Of a stretch of DNA of 64,000 nt, positions 23,788-34,960 are shown in pieces. Position 1 is the stretch's first letter, and each line of letters opens with the position of its first letter. The notes beneath the pieces are model-generated. The model ran no database searches. It was not told the origin of the DNA and worked only from the letters and a program-made list of their open reading frames with translations. The stretch is taken from positions 37,943,971 through 38,007,970 of the forward strand of contig NC_052134.2 in NCBI RefSeq assembly GCF_016086655.4, in the 5' to 3' direction. This DNA comes from Lepeophtheirus salmonis. Taxonomy: Eukaryota; Arthropoda; Copepoda; Siphonostomatoida; Caligidae. The position numbers were made by a program, and so were the translations under genes.

Positions 23788-25283
23788 ATGGAGCCGTGCC
23801 CTACTGTCTGTCAAATCCCTGGTTGTGAGACAACGCAGGATGAAGTGGATGCGGAGATATCCACATTTCTGTTCGACTATTGTGCGACTTGTAAGCGTCA
23901 GCGGAACGGAAACTTGTGCGGGTGTCCCTACCCCTGTACTCTCACGTTTCGCACCGCGATGCTGCAAAGGATACATGAACTCCTCGAGATTCCCCTTTCC
24001 CCGGATCGCAAATCCATCAAAGTGTGTTTCAAGCATTCGAGCCTAATAACTCAGGCCCGGGAAGCGGTGAACAGCACAAAGAATATTCGAGCCTCTTCCG
24101 CTACGGCACAAAAGTTTTTCCGGATCAAATATAAGAGCTACAATGAGGTAATTCTTCTTCGTGGGATTCGGAGTCTCTCCAGCCTCTTCCACGACGTCAT
24201 TTTTCTCTGTTGTGATGGAAAGTCCGTCTCTGTGAATTCCCTTCTCGTCTCTTCACTCTCCAAGTACATGAAAGACGCGCTCAGAGACTCTTCCTATTCC
24301 TTTTCCCTCCCGGATGTTCCCTCAGAGGATCTGGAACTCTTCTTCAAGTATCTTATTACGGATCCCAGTCGTATAGCTCTATCAGCATCCACTGAGGAGA
24401 TGATCAAAATTCACAAAATTGCCCGGCTTTTCTGTGTCTATCAATTTACTCCTCAGGAGGTAGCTAAATCAGAGAACAATGATCTTGAGTCCAGTGAAAT
24501 GAGTGATAATGAAGCCGTAATTGAAGATACAGAAGAAGAAATGGAAGTTGAATTTCAAGGGCCTGTAGAGGAAGTGTCATCCACAAGACCTGAGTATGTT
24601 AAATTTATATAAACTCAATTTTAATTTAGATTACCCATTTTACTTATAATTATTATTATTTCAGTCCTATATATTTGAATGCTGAGGCAAATATGTACAC
24701 CTGCATTATATGCTCACAAACAATGAACAAGTCCGTGGATATAATAGATCATTATGAGAAAAATCATGGTCGTCGAGCGGGTTTGGACTGTGATCTCTGT
24801 GAAGAAGAGCCTCCTCATCGTCAATATTTCCCAAATCCAGTGTCTCTTGGAAATCATAGACTAGAACAGCATGGAACGTTTGATGAGTTGACTAATTGTG
24901 ATCTCTGTCCTGAACCTTGCTTCACAAAACAACGCTTAGATTCTCATATTAAAGTATGCCATCTGAATGAATATGAGTTATCTGTTTGTGATTTGTGTGG
25001 AGCAAGGTTTCCGAGGGATACTTATTTAAATAAACATCACTTAGCTGAACACGCGGGTACCGAAATCATCGCTAATGAATTTATTTGTATATATTGCGAT
25101 CTAAGATTTGATAATCTTGAAAAACTAAATGAACACACTGAGGCTGTACATTACTTGGGATCTTGGTCATCTGAAGAACCCCCAGAAAAACGTCCTGCGC
25201 TTTCTGCAAAGCCTCCGGAAAAACCTATAGCTTATGCCAAAAAATCGACCAAAGTAAACGAAATTCAATTACATGTCATCTAG
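23788..25283 (+). CDS. BTB domain plus five C2H2 zinc fingers (two exons)
   Basis: Exon 1 is 23788-24593. A 71-bp GT-AG intron (GTATGT to TTTCAG) joins it in phase to exon 2, 24665-25283, giving 474 residues. Residues about 131-222 form a BTB/POZ fold (HDVIFLCCDGKSVSVNSLLV, then SKYMKDAL and LPDVPSEDLELFFKYL), a dimerisation domain. An acidic linker (about 228-265) leads to five C2H2 fingers at 282-303, 311-338, 347-368, 377-398 and 410-431. Finger 2 has an enlarged loop between its cysteines and histidines. Residues 1-80 hold nine cysteines (4, 8, 13, 32, 35, 44, 46, 50, 80) that match no finger I know. Proteins of this type are usually nuclear DNA-binding regulators, so that role is inferred. 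A TTCATCGGAGGTAAAAA leader precedes the ATG. The local GC content is much higher than in the flanks. Confidence 0.9.
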
Positions 25284-25787
25284 GAGTGAGCAGCGTATAG
25301 ATTTTTAAATTTACGTGCCTTTCTGTATTTTCTTTGAAAAAGATGTTTTATACAACGCTGTAAATGCTATTTCCTCATTGGCATCCTGAAAACTAAAATT
25401 CTCAACTATTTAGATGATAGTTAATGTGAAAGCTTATGGATGTACTAATCTGCTATCAATTCATTGAAGTACAGAAATCTAATATTCTATTTTAGTTTGT
25501 TTTGTTTTGTTTTTTTGTTTTTTTTCGAGGATGTGTCTCTTATATATGTCTTATTATTTATGCTAGCACCCTTAGTATTTAATTGAATTTACCTGAATGT
25601 AGTTAATTTTGTTTAGCTCATAGTATGAATTAAAATGTTTCTTGGTATAATTTGCAATTATAAAAGATTTATTTCAGCAGCGCTACAAACCTTTTTGGCC
25701 AAGTCAAGAATATTTAACATAATAATTTTCTATATATAAAAGATCTTTCTTAAGAGACCTAGTCAACTGCGATCTTTTCAAATGGTC

Positions 25788-25793
25788 AATAAA
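25788..25793 (+). promoter_or_regulatory. Candidate poly(A) signal of the BTB gene
   Basis: This is the first AATAAA downstream of the stop codon, about 505 bp away. The 3' untranslated region would then be roughly 0.5 kb. In such AT-rich DNA the hexamer also occurs by chance. Confidence 0.3.
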
Positions 25794-27309
25794 TTCATAT
25801 GTTTTTCTTCTCTTTATGAGCTTTAATTCATTGCGAATATGAAGTGTGGTAAGTAGAAGTGTATGATTATTTTCCCGTGTCAATCCAAAATTTGATTTCC
25901 TGCATAAATATAATAAGCTAGTTCATATATATAAGAAAACGTGCGTGTGTAATTACATCATTTGGCATGTATTCGCTCCTTCAAAATTTGTACAATAATT
26001 ATTATTTTGTCTTAATCTTTTCAATAAATCTATATTTTAAATTTATTCCCTTATTAGAAAGTATTCTGATAGAATCTAAATCATAAATGGGGTTATTCTT
26101 GTTTGGAAGAGTGAAATAATACCAACTTGCGAAGAGTCTTGTATATAAAATTAATTGGATCAATAAGACAATTATAGGTATATTCAGTATGGAAAGTATG
26201 TCAAAATCATAGTAATGCTAATTGATGCTATTCAGAGATGTTCAATCGGAATCAGTAACACGTGTAAGGAGAATTATTTTTGTTAATAAAATTATAATTA
26301 GTGATATCTATTTATTTTTTTCAATAGTCTCTCATATAGAACAACTTTGTATAACTAGATACTGTTCAATAAAGTAAAAATATAATCAAGTATGTATTTC
26401 AAAATCAGATAAACAATGTTAATAGCGGTATTTACTTTAGAGACACGTAGAAAATAATGTATTTAGATGTCCTGTGATATATTTCATATCCTTAAAAAAG
26501 CTGGGGTAAGTTTACATGACTTCTGCTTACATTAAATAAAGCGGTATTCTTTGCAGTCTTTTTATGAGCTGGTGCATAATTTATAGTTAAATAGAGGTTT
26601 TTGTGCGATGTATTGAACTAGAGACTTCATTCTATCCAAATATTTGAGAATAGAAACCTCCAATAACAATGAAGCTTTTCCTGAACTTATTAGGCTCTTG
26701 ATCACGTCATCGTCTCACTTAAATGAGTAAAATGATAATATTTTTTGAAAATCTTGTTGAGCGGTACATTAAAACGAATAATTCAACAGATTTGAGTTGT
26801 TCATGTTTTGAAAAAATTTATTATATTCATCACAACGCGACTGCTTACAGAATTGAGATTAAAGAGTCTCCGACTATACATTCAAAATCTAACATGTGCC
26901 ATGATGGTCTGAGCAAATGTTTTATTTTAATAAAGCTAAATTGATTAATTTCTCAATAAATATATAAACTTTTTTATTAAATATTTAAATGTAGGTTATT
27001 GTATTTGCTACTACATTGGTTAATCAATTATTATTATTTTAATTGATATTAATACTTATTGATTAACATAAATTAGAATATTAAATATGGAATGTGGTAA
27101 AAGTCTTGATTAATTTATCATATTCACAAAAAGTTGATTGCATGCTGCAAATATATACTTACCAAATTAAAAAATGGAGATATAAAGGGGTGAAAGGAAA
27201 TCCAGGAGGATTTGTTGTATTCTTCCAACTAAACATTCCCCTTTACCCATTCTTCCAATATTTAGAGACAATCCCCTGCATATAATATTTCATATACCTG
27301 GTAAATTAA

Positions 27310-28320
27310 AGAAAAAACATCATTAAAATTGCAAAACCCCATTTAATGTGGGCATTGTTTGCTTTAGTTTAAAGAAATATTTATCTAATGACTTCAACAA
27401 TCCAAAAGTTATTAACCAACTTTATGTCCTTCCATTAATTGGCGAATTGTTTTCTGGCCCATAGATGACTAAATTTTATACTACATACGAAACTGAAATA
27501 AATTATTTAGAAGGGGTAAGAGGAGTTAAAACCATGATTCGACGATTATCAAAAACTATTATGGTTTAATAAGGGTTGTAAGGATTTGGTAAAAACCAAA
27601 TTTATCTTCCTTGGAGAATAACTTTCTATTGATCGTATACTTGAATATCTTATGAAACATAAAATAAATTGGAATATCAAATCTGTCATATTTAATGCCA
27701 TAAAATCCATCCATACTGGTTTAAATAGGCAAACAAAAAATATTTCTAAATGAAAATTAATGAAATTATTCATGAAGGTTTAAACGAAGAAGTGCCTCCA
27801 TAGACTAAATAGCTCGTTGAGTTTGATGATCAAAAATAATACTCAACATCATTCAAAGCGAATGGTAAATTCAGAAATAATTCAGTTAATGCAGAAAGCC
27901 ATAAACCGTATGCATAGGAAAAAAATAAAATAATATCATAGTAAAGTTCAATTTCTAATCATTAGTTAGAGTATTGAAAAGAATATTGCTATTTAAGCAA
28001 AAGATGGAAAACATCAGAAGCCTAATTGAAGGGATTCACTTCTGATAAGTTATGTCAGAATTCAAAGATCAAAGTGATTCAGTTAAAGAAGATTTGATTT
28101 ATATAATAAATAGTAGGAAGACATGCTACCCACATTTATGTAGAAAATGGCAAAAAAGATGTATCTAACCTCAAAATTGAGGAATTGGATGGGAAAAAAT
28201 AAATACAATTGGTTATTGGGCATAATATGAAAACTATTTCAACGCAACCGACTATGGAATGCCTGCAAATCAAATTGAAGCAGATTTATTACTTCAAGAA
28301 TTGATGTTATAATTGTTTGA
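27310..28320 (+). pseudogene. Possible decayed coding tract of unknown origin
   Basis: Plus-strand frames here give several stretches of 30-50 codons with ordinary amino-acid composition, separated by isolated stops and frame changes. The neighbouring DNA gives only low-complexity peptides. One block at about 27335-27565 is open except for a single TAG. I do not recognise the product. An old viral or transposon gene is possible, but nothing seen proves it is coding. Confidence 0.2.
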
Positions 28321-29035
28321 TTCCTTTAGACACATTGAAAATTTTATTTTATTTAGATTTTTTTTTTTATGAATATTTATAACAATTAATTTAGTACATT
28401 GCATGAAATATAATTAAAAACAATGTTTTATGCATATAAACTACTTTTCAGGTCTATTATTTTTTTTTATTAAAATACTAAATGACAAATCCAATAATTA
28501 ATCAATTAATATTTTGAATTATACATAATTTTCTTAAAATAATTAATTTATGTTATGTATGATAAATATCCTATATTTTGAATGGATAAAGGGCGCTCTA
28601 GTGCTGGGATATATAAAATATATATGTCCCAGCCTAGTGGCTATTCTTGAACGGGTTCTATTCAGAAAGTTGTTATCGACTCAAGATGATATCAGCTGTT
28701 GTTGGGGAATTTATACTATAAATTAAATAATGGTACGGTAATATTAGTATACCTATCACTTCGTTATCTTTATTGTATCCCACAACCTCTCATCCAAAAA
28801 GAAAGAGAAAAAATGTCCAAAATCATTTGGTAGTGAGCCAAATAAGCCAGACGTACCAACAACCACTATTTATATCTTGTATACTCGCAGACTGTCATTG
28901 TCATATTATTTCTTCACCATTTTTAAAATAAATGACATATGATATGAGTAAAATCTACATAGTATTTTATTGGATACTGTATATAATATTGCTTAGTAAT
29001 ATTTGATTAAAAGAGTAGTTATGATTAGTTATTAT

Positions 29036-29080
29036 ATTATTTCTATGAAGAAATTTTGGCTATTTCTTCATAGAAATAAT
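29036..29080. repeat. Perfect 19-bp hairpin
   Basis: ATTATTTCTATGAAGAAAT (29036-29054) is followed by a 7-nt loop and its exact reverse complement (29062-29080). The stem is too short for a typical microRNA precursor unless it extends imperfectly. It could be the core of a decayed MITE. Confidence 0.6.
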
Positions 29081-29490
29081 GAAATGGGCAATATATATAT
29101 TATATAAACGACGAAGGATCAGCAAAAAATTGTATTCCTGTTCTCTTGCCAACGGAGCATAAGTATGGAATAAATTATTACTTCGTGTATTACTGAAAAA
29201 GAATTAATTTTGAAATAGCCATGAAGTATCAAGGGAGTACAGAGAATCGACAGTTGACAATAAAATATATGTGGTATTCTTGTGTTAGTGAGATAAGCAG
29301 TGCTATAGCGTTAAAGCTTTAAATATCGGTATATTATACAATATACAGAGAGCATACTAGATGTGATCTTACTCAACATTGACCCCCCTCGACAAATCTA
29401 TACTTAAGTGAGTTATGGCCTGTAATAAAGAATACTAAACTTGTTTTGGTATTCCTTGTCTATAGACATAGAGTTATCTATGGTTATAAA

Positions 29491-29721
29491 TGTTGCGTCT
29501 TGACGAGGGAGAGACGCAAGCTTATTTATAATAGGAGAGATCCAGGATGACCAAGAGACAGGAGGAGAATAATTCACGTGGAGGAATAATGTTACACTAG
29601 ATCATGTGTATTCTAATTATACTCTGATATATTTACATAAGACGATACTATTTATAACACGTAAAACACAGTACTTATATAAGAAGATAAAAACCAGAAA
29701 GGACATATTAAATACATAACA
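29491..29721 (-). repeat. 3' LTR of the miniature retroelement
   Basis: On plus this runs from TGTTGCGTCTTGACG to AATACATAACA, so on minus it has the canonical TG...CA ends. Its last 110 bp are nearly identical to the other LTR. The first half is more diverged, with length differences in an A/G-rich stretch. Confidence 0.85.
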
Positions 29722-29912
29722 TCACCCCCCAAGCACCAAATCCATGGCGGTGCTTAAACAGGTTCCTCTCCATGAACAGCAGCCTATAGATCCGCTCCAT
29801 CCATGTCCAGGCGAGGAAAAAACATTCAACCTTGTACCGCAAAAGTTTATCTCCATAGACGTGCCGTGCTCTCAGCACGCGCACCGGAGAAAGGAGGACA
29901 ATACTCCTCATA

Positions 29913-30075
29913 AAGGTTTTAAGGACCCAAGCACCTTGCTCGTCCCTGGGAGAAATAACATTCACCCTTGTTGAAGTTTTAAGGACCCGAGCACCCTGCT
30001 CGTCCCTGGGAGAAACAACACTCACCCTTGTTGAGGTTTTAAGGACCAGCACCCTGCTCGTCCCTGGGAGACATC
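29913..30075 (-). repeat. 60-bp tandem repeat inside the retroelement
   Basis: Three units begin GTTTTAAGGACC at 29916, 29976 and 30036. The first two are 60 bp and the third is partial. A 60-bp unit keeps frame. On minus it encodes a 20-residue repeat with the core SPRDEQGA and VLKTSTRV, so it may once have been part of a gag-like product. Confidence 0.8.
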
Positions 30076-30421
30076 TTGCTCGATGTACCCTCATCCAACT
30101 CTGGATGATCCAAAAGAGAGACCGTTCCACATCCATTAGCCAATGATGTGAACGGGAGAGTAGGAACAGTAGAGAACCAAAATTGTGTAGGAATAAATCC
30201 ATTTTTAATTATGTGGTCCCTGACCCGGACACACACTTCACTTCTTGAAAGTGACCAAGGTTCCCTTCCTTCCTCCACGAGGCCCAAACATAGGCACAGT
30301 CCATATTGCTCCGCCTTCCGCAGTCGAACGAGCGTTCTCCCCATCGACGAAAAAGGGCTACCCAACTCCAACAGGGCTAGCTTCGCCGACGATCCCACAG
30401 CAGGGAGGTCACGTGATCCTG

Positions 30422-30439
30422 ATCCCATCCTCGTCGCCA
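30422..30439 (-). other. Primer-binding site of the retroelement
   Basis: On minus, TGGCGACGAGGATGGGAT begins one base after the LTR end ...GACGCAACA. A start with TGG complements the CCA end of a tRNA. Confidence 0.75.
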
Positions 30440-30440
30440 A

Positions 30441-30681
30441 TGTTGCGTCTTGACGAACCGAGAGAGTCAAACTTCTTTATAAGGTGGAGATATCCAGGAT
30501 GACCGGGAGAGATGAGAGGAAGAAGATGGCGTGGAGGAATGATACTACCCAGTTTATATGCTCATGTGTCTTCTAAATCTACTCTGATATATTTACATAA
30601 GACGATACTATTTATAACACGTAAAACACAGTACTTATATAAGAAGATAAAAACCAGAAAGGACATATTAAATACATAACA
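30441..30681 (-). repeat. 5' LTR of the miniature retroelement
   Basis: On minus it begins TGTTATGTATTTAATATG and ends GACGCAACA. A TTATATAAG box lies about 40 bp in and may serve as the LTR promoter. It is 241 bp against 231 bp for its partner. Confidence 0.85.
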
Positions 30682-30686
30682 ATAAA

Positions 30687-32067
30687 GATTTGACATTCAC
30701 AGTAACAAGTCAATTGTAGAGTTGTAAAAAAATGCAAACCATGGGCATGTAAAGACACGTGTCAGGAGGATTCGCCTAGAACATTTTTGCCTTTTACGTT
30801 TTTGCATTGTACGTATTTCCCTCTTGTGCCACTTTGGCCTTCTGACGCTTTTGCCTTGTACTGTATTGCCTTGTACGGTTTTTGTCTTGCGACTTTTTTG
30901 CCTTGAATAGCAATAGAAGGAATACTAGTTCTTCTTAGTGATATATTTATTTTGAATTTTTACCGTTGTATTCCAGCTTTGAGAAATTAGAAACAAAAGT
31001 GTAAACAAGCTAGACAATAACAATTCTTCAAACCTTAATTAGTTATGTATAAATAATACGTAGGCTTCAAAGTACTGGGAAGGAATCACGGAATGCTACT
31101 GCTACGTTCCGTTACAAAGAATAATTAACATTCATATGCAGTCCATTTTGTATTTGTTTAGTAACAATTTGTTTCAATTATTTTTGTTTCGTCACATCTC
31201 CTTTTTCTGTTTCGTCACATCTCCTTTTTCTGTTCGTCTCGTTATCATCCTGAAAAAATCTTCTTTAATTTAAGCAATGTCTAATACAGTCTGTCAAGAT
31301 TAATACTGTAAAGTAAATATGTCATATGTATACAATATTTCAAATTCTTGATTAGCCATTCATTATATTTTACAGCAATTCAAAAATAGATAATAATTAC
31401 GACATTAGAATTAATAACTTGGACTCTGATGAAGAAAATAGTGAATTACATTACAGCTCATGAAAAAAACTCCGAAAAGACCTTTTTTTTAACACTAAAT
31501 AATGCTCATTTTGTAGGTTGAGTTATGCCAAATGTTGTACCCGATTCAGTTTCTGCGGTGCTATGGGTCTCGGTTCTTCCATTTCAACGGCTTCGGTCTC
31601 GGTTCCAGTCTTCGGTCTCGGTTAAACTTAGGTTCCTTAAGAGAATAGTTAGTTTTCAAAGTGGGGGGCGTGAGAGAAGGTTAGGGGGCAGCGCAGGTAG
31701 ATGGAGAATTGAGGATAGCTTTAGTACACATGTTTCGTATAAAGGGGGCCTCAGCTGAATATATTAGTGTAGGAAGGGGGGGGGGGTCTTGGCATAGTAA
31801 ATTTTGGGGAGCACTGGCTCAAGAAATATTATAGTTAACATATTATAGGGCCTGTCAAGCTTATTAGCGGGCCTGGATCCATAATCTACCTTACCTCTTC
31901 CCTCTTTTATTTACACCGCCTAGTGCCTAAAACCACTTTTGTCAAATCCATAAGAAGCTCTTAGCTATTTGGAACTCAAATACAACTGTATCACCCTGGT
32001 GATCTAAAAAAAATCATTGGAAAACGCTGCAATTACACAAAAAAGCTCAGAAAATGGATTAAAGCTA
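30687..32067. other. Repeat-rich intergenic sequence
   Basis: Between 30760 and 30910 a TTTGCCTTGTACG-like motif recurs about eight times with poor periodicity. A 23-bp unit GTTTCGTCACATCTCCTTTT plus TCT is tandemly repeated at 31186-31231. Near 31555-31625 CTTCGGTCTCGGTT recurs three times, followed by a G-rich patch and a G10 run near 31785. No gene is called. Confidence 0.55.
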
Positions 32068-32190
32068 ACACTGGTCAACAAATTTAATTTTTTTTCTTGC
32101 ATAAACTTTGACAACGGATTCTTATAGAATTTGGTCTATTGATTCCAAATATATGATAAATTGCCACATCACATCAAGTTTTTATAATAT
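32068..32190 (+). repeat. Terminal inverted repeat upstream of cysteine-rich gene copy 1
   Basis: It begins ACACTGGTCAACAAATTT and continues TTTTCTTGCATAA, then a GATTCCAAAT block. It aligns along most of its length with 37396-37520, which borders the second copy of the gene and lies beyond its 3' end. Relative to the gene the two are opposite, so they look like left and right ends of the same DNA element. Confidence 0.6.
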
Positions 32191-32411
32191 CTGATATTTA
32201 ATATTTGTTGATGTTTACATAAAAAAAGCCTATAATGATACCACGTGTTCCTGTTATGTATGTATCTTTTTCTCTGTTTGACTCCAGTACTTAACGTGTT
32301 TTAATATATATCTCGATGTGTGCCAGTTCTTCCTTTAGCAATCAATGTATCCTTTATTTAATCCAATCTATACCAGTAAAACTCTCATTGGATATTATTT
32401 CTTGTGTAGCT

Positions 32412-32493
32412 CTCATTTGGATTTTGTAAACGTTGGAGATTATATATTAAATATTTTAAAATCTCCCTCATAGCTGTTTACGAAATCCAAACA
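32412..32493. repeat. Hairpin just upstream of the gene copy 1 start
   Basis: A stem of about 16 bp pairs TTTGGATTTTGTAAACG with TGTTTACGAAATCCAAA, and within it GGAGAT pairs with ATCTCC. It lies 30 bp before the ATG at 32520 and could be a regulatory fold or a nested short element. Confidence 0.5.
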
Positions 32494-32519
32494 CATCTGT
32501 ATAAGTGTATAAGCTAGCC

Positions 32520-33345
32520 ATGTCTACATCCTCACGGGGAAGAAAGTGGTGTAGCCACCCAGATATATTCTGCTATATCTGTGAATGCTTCACTTTATCA
32601 CCTCAAAGACGGAACATAAACTTCATTAAGAGTGTGTACCTTACTTATTTTAAAGTACTGCTTGGAGACCAAAACAAAAAATGGGTTCCTCACATAGTAT
32701 GTACGACTTGTCTCGAAACTCTTAAATCTTGGTCTCAAGGAAAAAATGCTAAGCTCAAATTTGGTGTGCCGATGATTTGGAGAGAACCAACAAACCACCT
32801 AGATGATTGCTACTTCTGCCTTATAAATATTAAAGGATTCAATAAACAGAACAAGCGATACAGGACATACCCTAGCATTTCCTCTGCAATACGGCCAGTT
32901 CCTCATTCGGACGAAATAACTGTACCTGTTTTCACCACGTTAGCAGATATTGAGGATGAAGCACATACTTCAGTCGATGAGGATGATGAAGAAGATACAG
33001 ATGCAAATTACTCACCATTGGGTTCAACCTTTTCTGTATAGTCAACCTGAATTGAATGCCTTGTTTCGAGATATGAATTTACCTAAACAATCTGCTGAGT
33101 TTTTGGCTTCCAGACTGCAAGAGCGAAACATGCATGGTCAGGGCACAAGTGTCACATTTTATCGTAACAGAGATGCAGAACTGAGGATGTTCTTTGATTC
33201 TGACAATCACTTTGTATGCTGCAGTGACATTGAAGGGCTTTTTGTGGATATGGGATTATCTGCGTATCATTCAAGTGAGTGGAGACTCTTTATTGATAGC
33301 TCAAAAAGTTTCAAGTGTGTTTTACTCAATCTCAACCCAAATTAA
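32520..33345 (+). pseudogene. Truncated cysteine-rich, ZAD-like transposon-associated gene, copy 1
   Basis: From ATG 32520 the product starts MSTSSRGRKWCSHPDIFCYI. Paired cysteines follow (CYIC, CTTC, CYFC) spaced like an arthropod ZAD or similar zinc-binding fold. Then come SAIRPVPHSDE and an acidic DEDDEEDTDANYSP segment. The frame ends at 33041. A second frame, offset by one, takes over from about 33013 with SQPELNALFRDMNLPKQ, TSVTFYRNRDAELRMFF and DWRLFIDSSK-like text (here EWRLFIDSSK), and ends at 33345. From memory, multi-copy arthropod proteins share this layout and continue several hundred residues further; the rest is missing here. The frame change may be a frameshift or an unrecognised small intron, since a TATAG acceptor precedes TCAACC. 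Confidence 0.65.
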
Positions 33346-33560
33346 AAGAATTATGACTAATTTTAGATTCGTAATCAACGTTTCAAGTCTTACTTAGAAT
33401 CAAGGAATCGAATCTAATGTATTGTTGTTTTTCATTAACTAGAAGGATATTATGTGTGCATCATAGTAGTACTGAAATGTGTTATTGCCTTTAAAGAGTA
33501 TTTTAATTAGAAATGCCATTAATTGATATAATATTATTTCATTTATAGAGTAATTTAGAT

Positions 33561-33582
33561 AAAAGGAGTTTAAACTCCTTTT
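33561..33582. repeat. Perfect 22-bp palindrome
   Basis: AAAAGGAGTTTAAACTCCTT followed by TT is its own reverse complement with no loop. It lies about 215 bp after the truncated gene copy. Confidence 0.7.
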
Positions 33583-33774
33583 AAGTGATACTTAAAAAAA
33601 CCTATAACTACCCATTAATTTTAAGAGATGGAGCTAAAAAAGAACTCATAATTGGTTTTATTCAGATATTATTGTTTGTACGACTCAAAATGAGATACTC
33701 AAATAATTTACATATATAACCAATAAACGCTGTGGTTTTATAAATTAATGGAATGGTACATTAGGGAGGTTTGT

Positions 33775-34960
33775 TTGTCAACTTTTTCGAATTTCGATTG
33801 TAGCACGTGCGGATAAGTTGTCATGTGATAAGAAAAATAACCTATACAGCATTTCACTGTTCTTAGACAGCGTTTCTCAAACTTTTTTCAGTCAGGGCAC
33901 CTTTCAAAGTGCATAAATATCAAGACAACTCAATGTAAAATATGATTAAAAATGACTCTGAATAGTTTGAATGCAAATGCCCTGTTTATTTAGACGAGAC
34001 ATTCATGAACAGAACTCCTTTACAGTACGAACTGTAAACAATCATAACTTAGACCTTTAAAAATATAAGTTTACAAACTTCCTTGAACGTTCAAGTGATA
34101 CAGTTTCACAAAAAACCCAACCATAAGACCAAGAGAACTCAGATGAAGTGAATTAAGTAGTCTAAGACTCCATTTCATAGTCAATCATGCCCAATTTTTG
34201 TGGAGCTTTTCTATTTAGAAAACAATCCCTGATTCTGTGTCTTGTTCCTTACTTTTTGTGTAATCAAATATATTTCCTTGCAGTTAATTGATAACGTAAT
34301 ATGATTCACACTGATGTTGCACTAACTCCGGTGTGCTATTGACATGACAAGTACTTGATACGGATTTTTAGGGTTCATTTTATATAATTAATTATCTTAA
34401 ATCTTATCTTTGCGTATGTATTCAAATGTAATGTTTATGAAATACCAATTGTTTATTTTTTATTTTTAAAATAATTAGATACTTATATGTATTTTTGGAA
34501 CCACCCTGATACAGTTAGGGGCACCTCATTGTGCCGCCGCAAACACTTTGAGAAACGCTGTTCTAGGATATCACCAATAACGTAAAGAAATTTCGATGAT
34601 CCGCGTAAAACGTGCATCTTTCTTTCTTTTTTTACATTTTCTGAGAGATAGATCAAAATATATGTTTAAATATTCCTTACGTTAATTTTTTAGTAGAATG
34701 ACTTAAAAAGCTTGAAGAATATTTTATAGGCTAAATTAATCTTTATCAAATTTAAGAATAGTTCTTTAATTTAATATTTATCTAATAAATAAAGAATGTT
34801 GACCTTCTTTTAAACATTGACCCGAGTTGTGCGAGCCAAAGATAGCATCTTAAAGCAATGAAATTTTGTACAGGTTATTTTCTCATCACATGACAACTTT
34901 TTTGTACTAGCCGTACAAATCGCGGAAAAAGTCAACCAGGTCCGAGGAGAAGCCATTCTT
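33775..34960. repeat. Inverted-repeat element split by a hAT MITE
   Basis: The left arm (about 33775-33867) and right arm (about 34860-34960) are diverged reverse complements. They share AAGTTGTCATGTGAT, AAAATAACCT and TTTCA-TG blocks. The left arm continues faintly after 34561, which suggests that the 693-bp hAT MITE at 33868-34560 inserted into it. Without the MITE the outer element would be about 500 bp. No coding frame remains. Confidence 0.5.
33868..34560. mobile_element. hAT MITE nested in an inverted-repeat element
   Basis: The left end is CAGCGTTTCTCAAACTTTTT and the right end, in complement, CAGCGTTTCTCAAAGTGTTT. Both are classic hAT termini. Flanking 8-mers TTCTTAGA and TTCTAGGA differ at two positions and probably represent an aged target duplication. 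The interior lacks a transposase. Confidence 0.7.

Larger units (their letters stand above)
25284..29485. other. 3' flank and AT-rich intergenic region
   Basis: It presumably begins with the 3' untranslated region of the BTB gene. Beyond that I see no intact gene. A 73-codon open stretch at 26723-26944 has no recognised domain. A possibly decayed coding tract (27310-28320) and a hairpin (29036-29080) are listed separately. A shorter hairpin at 28601-28635 pairs GCTGGGA with TCCCAGC across an AT-rich centre. Confidence 0.4.
29491..30681 (-). mobile_element. Miniature LTR retrotransposon (TRIM-like), complete
   Basis: Two LTRs bound a 719-bp interior, and a 5-bp target duplication ATAAA flanks the whole (29486-29490 and 30682-30686). 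Orientation is minus: TGGCGACGAGGATGGGAT, a tRNA primer-binding site typical of Ty3/gypsy-like elements, lies 1 nt inside the right-hand LTR. A GGGGGGTGA purine run lies beside the left-hand LTR. The interior is too short for a polymerase. It holds only short minus-strand open stretches (30039-30470 and 29708-30202) with no capsid or enzyme motif I recognise. The element must have moved with enzymes supplied from elsewhere. Confidence 0.85.

Noticed and set aside
23710..24036. Minus-strand open frame of 108 codons
   Set aside because: It is antisense to exon 1 of the BTB zinc-finger gene, whose domains and splice join establish the plus strand as coding.
29744..30502. Plus-strand open frames inside the LTR element
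   Set aside because: Primer site and purine tract show the element runs on minus. The plus frames are shadows of a GC-richer interior.
32598..32798. Minus-strand open frame within gene copy 1
   Set aside because: It is antisense to a recognisable cysteine-rich reading frame.
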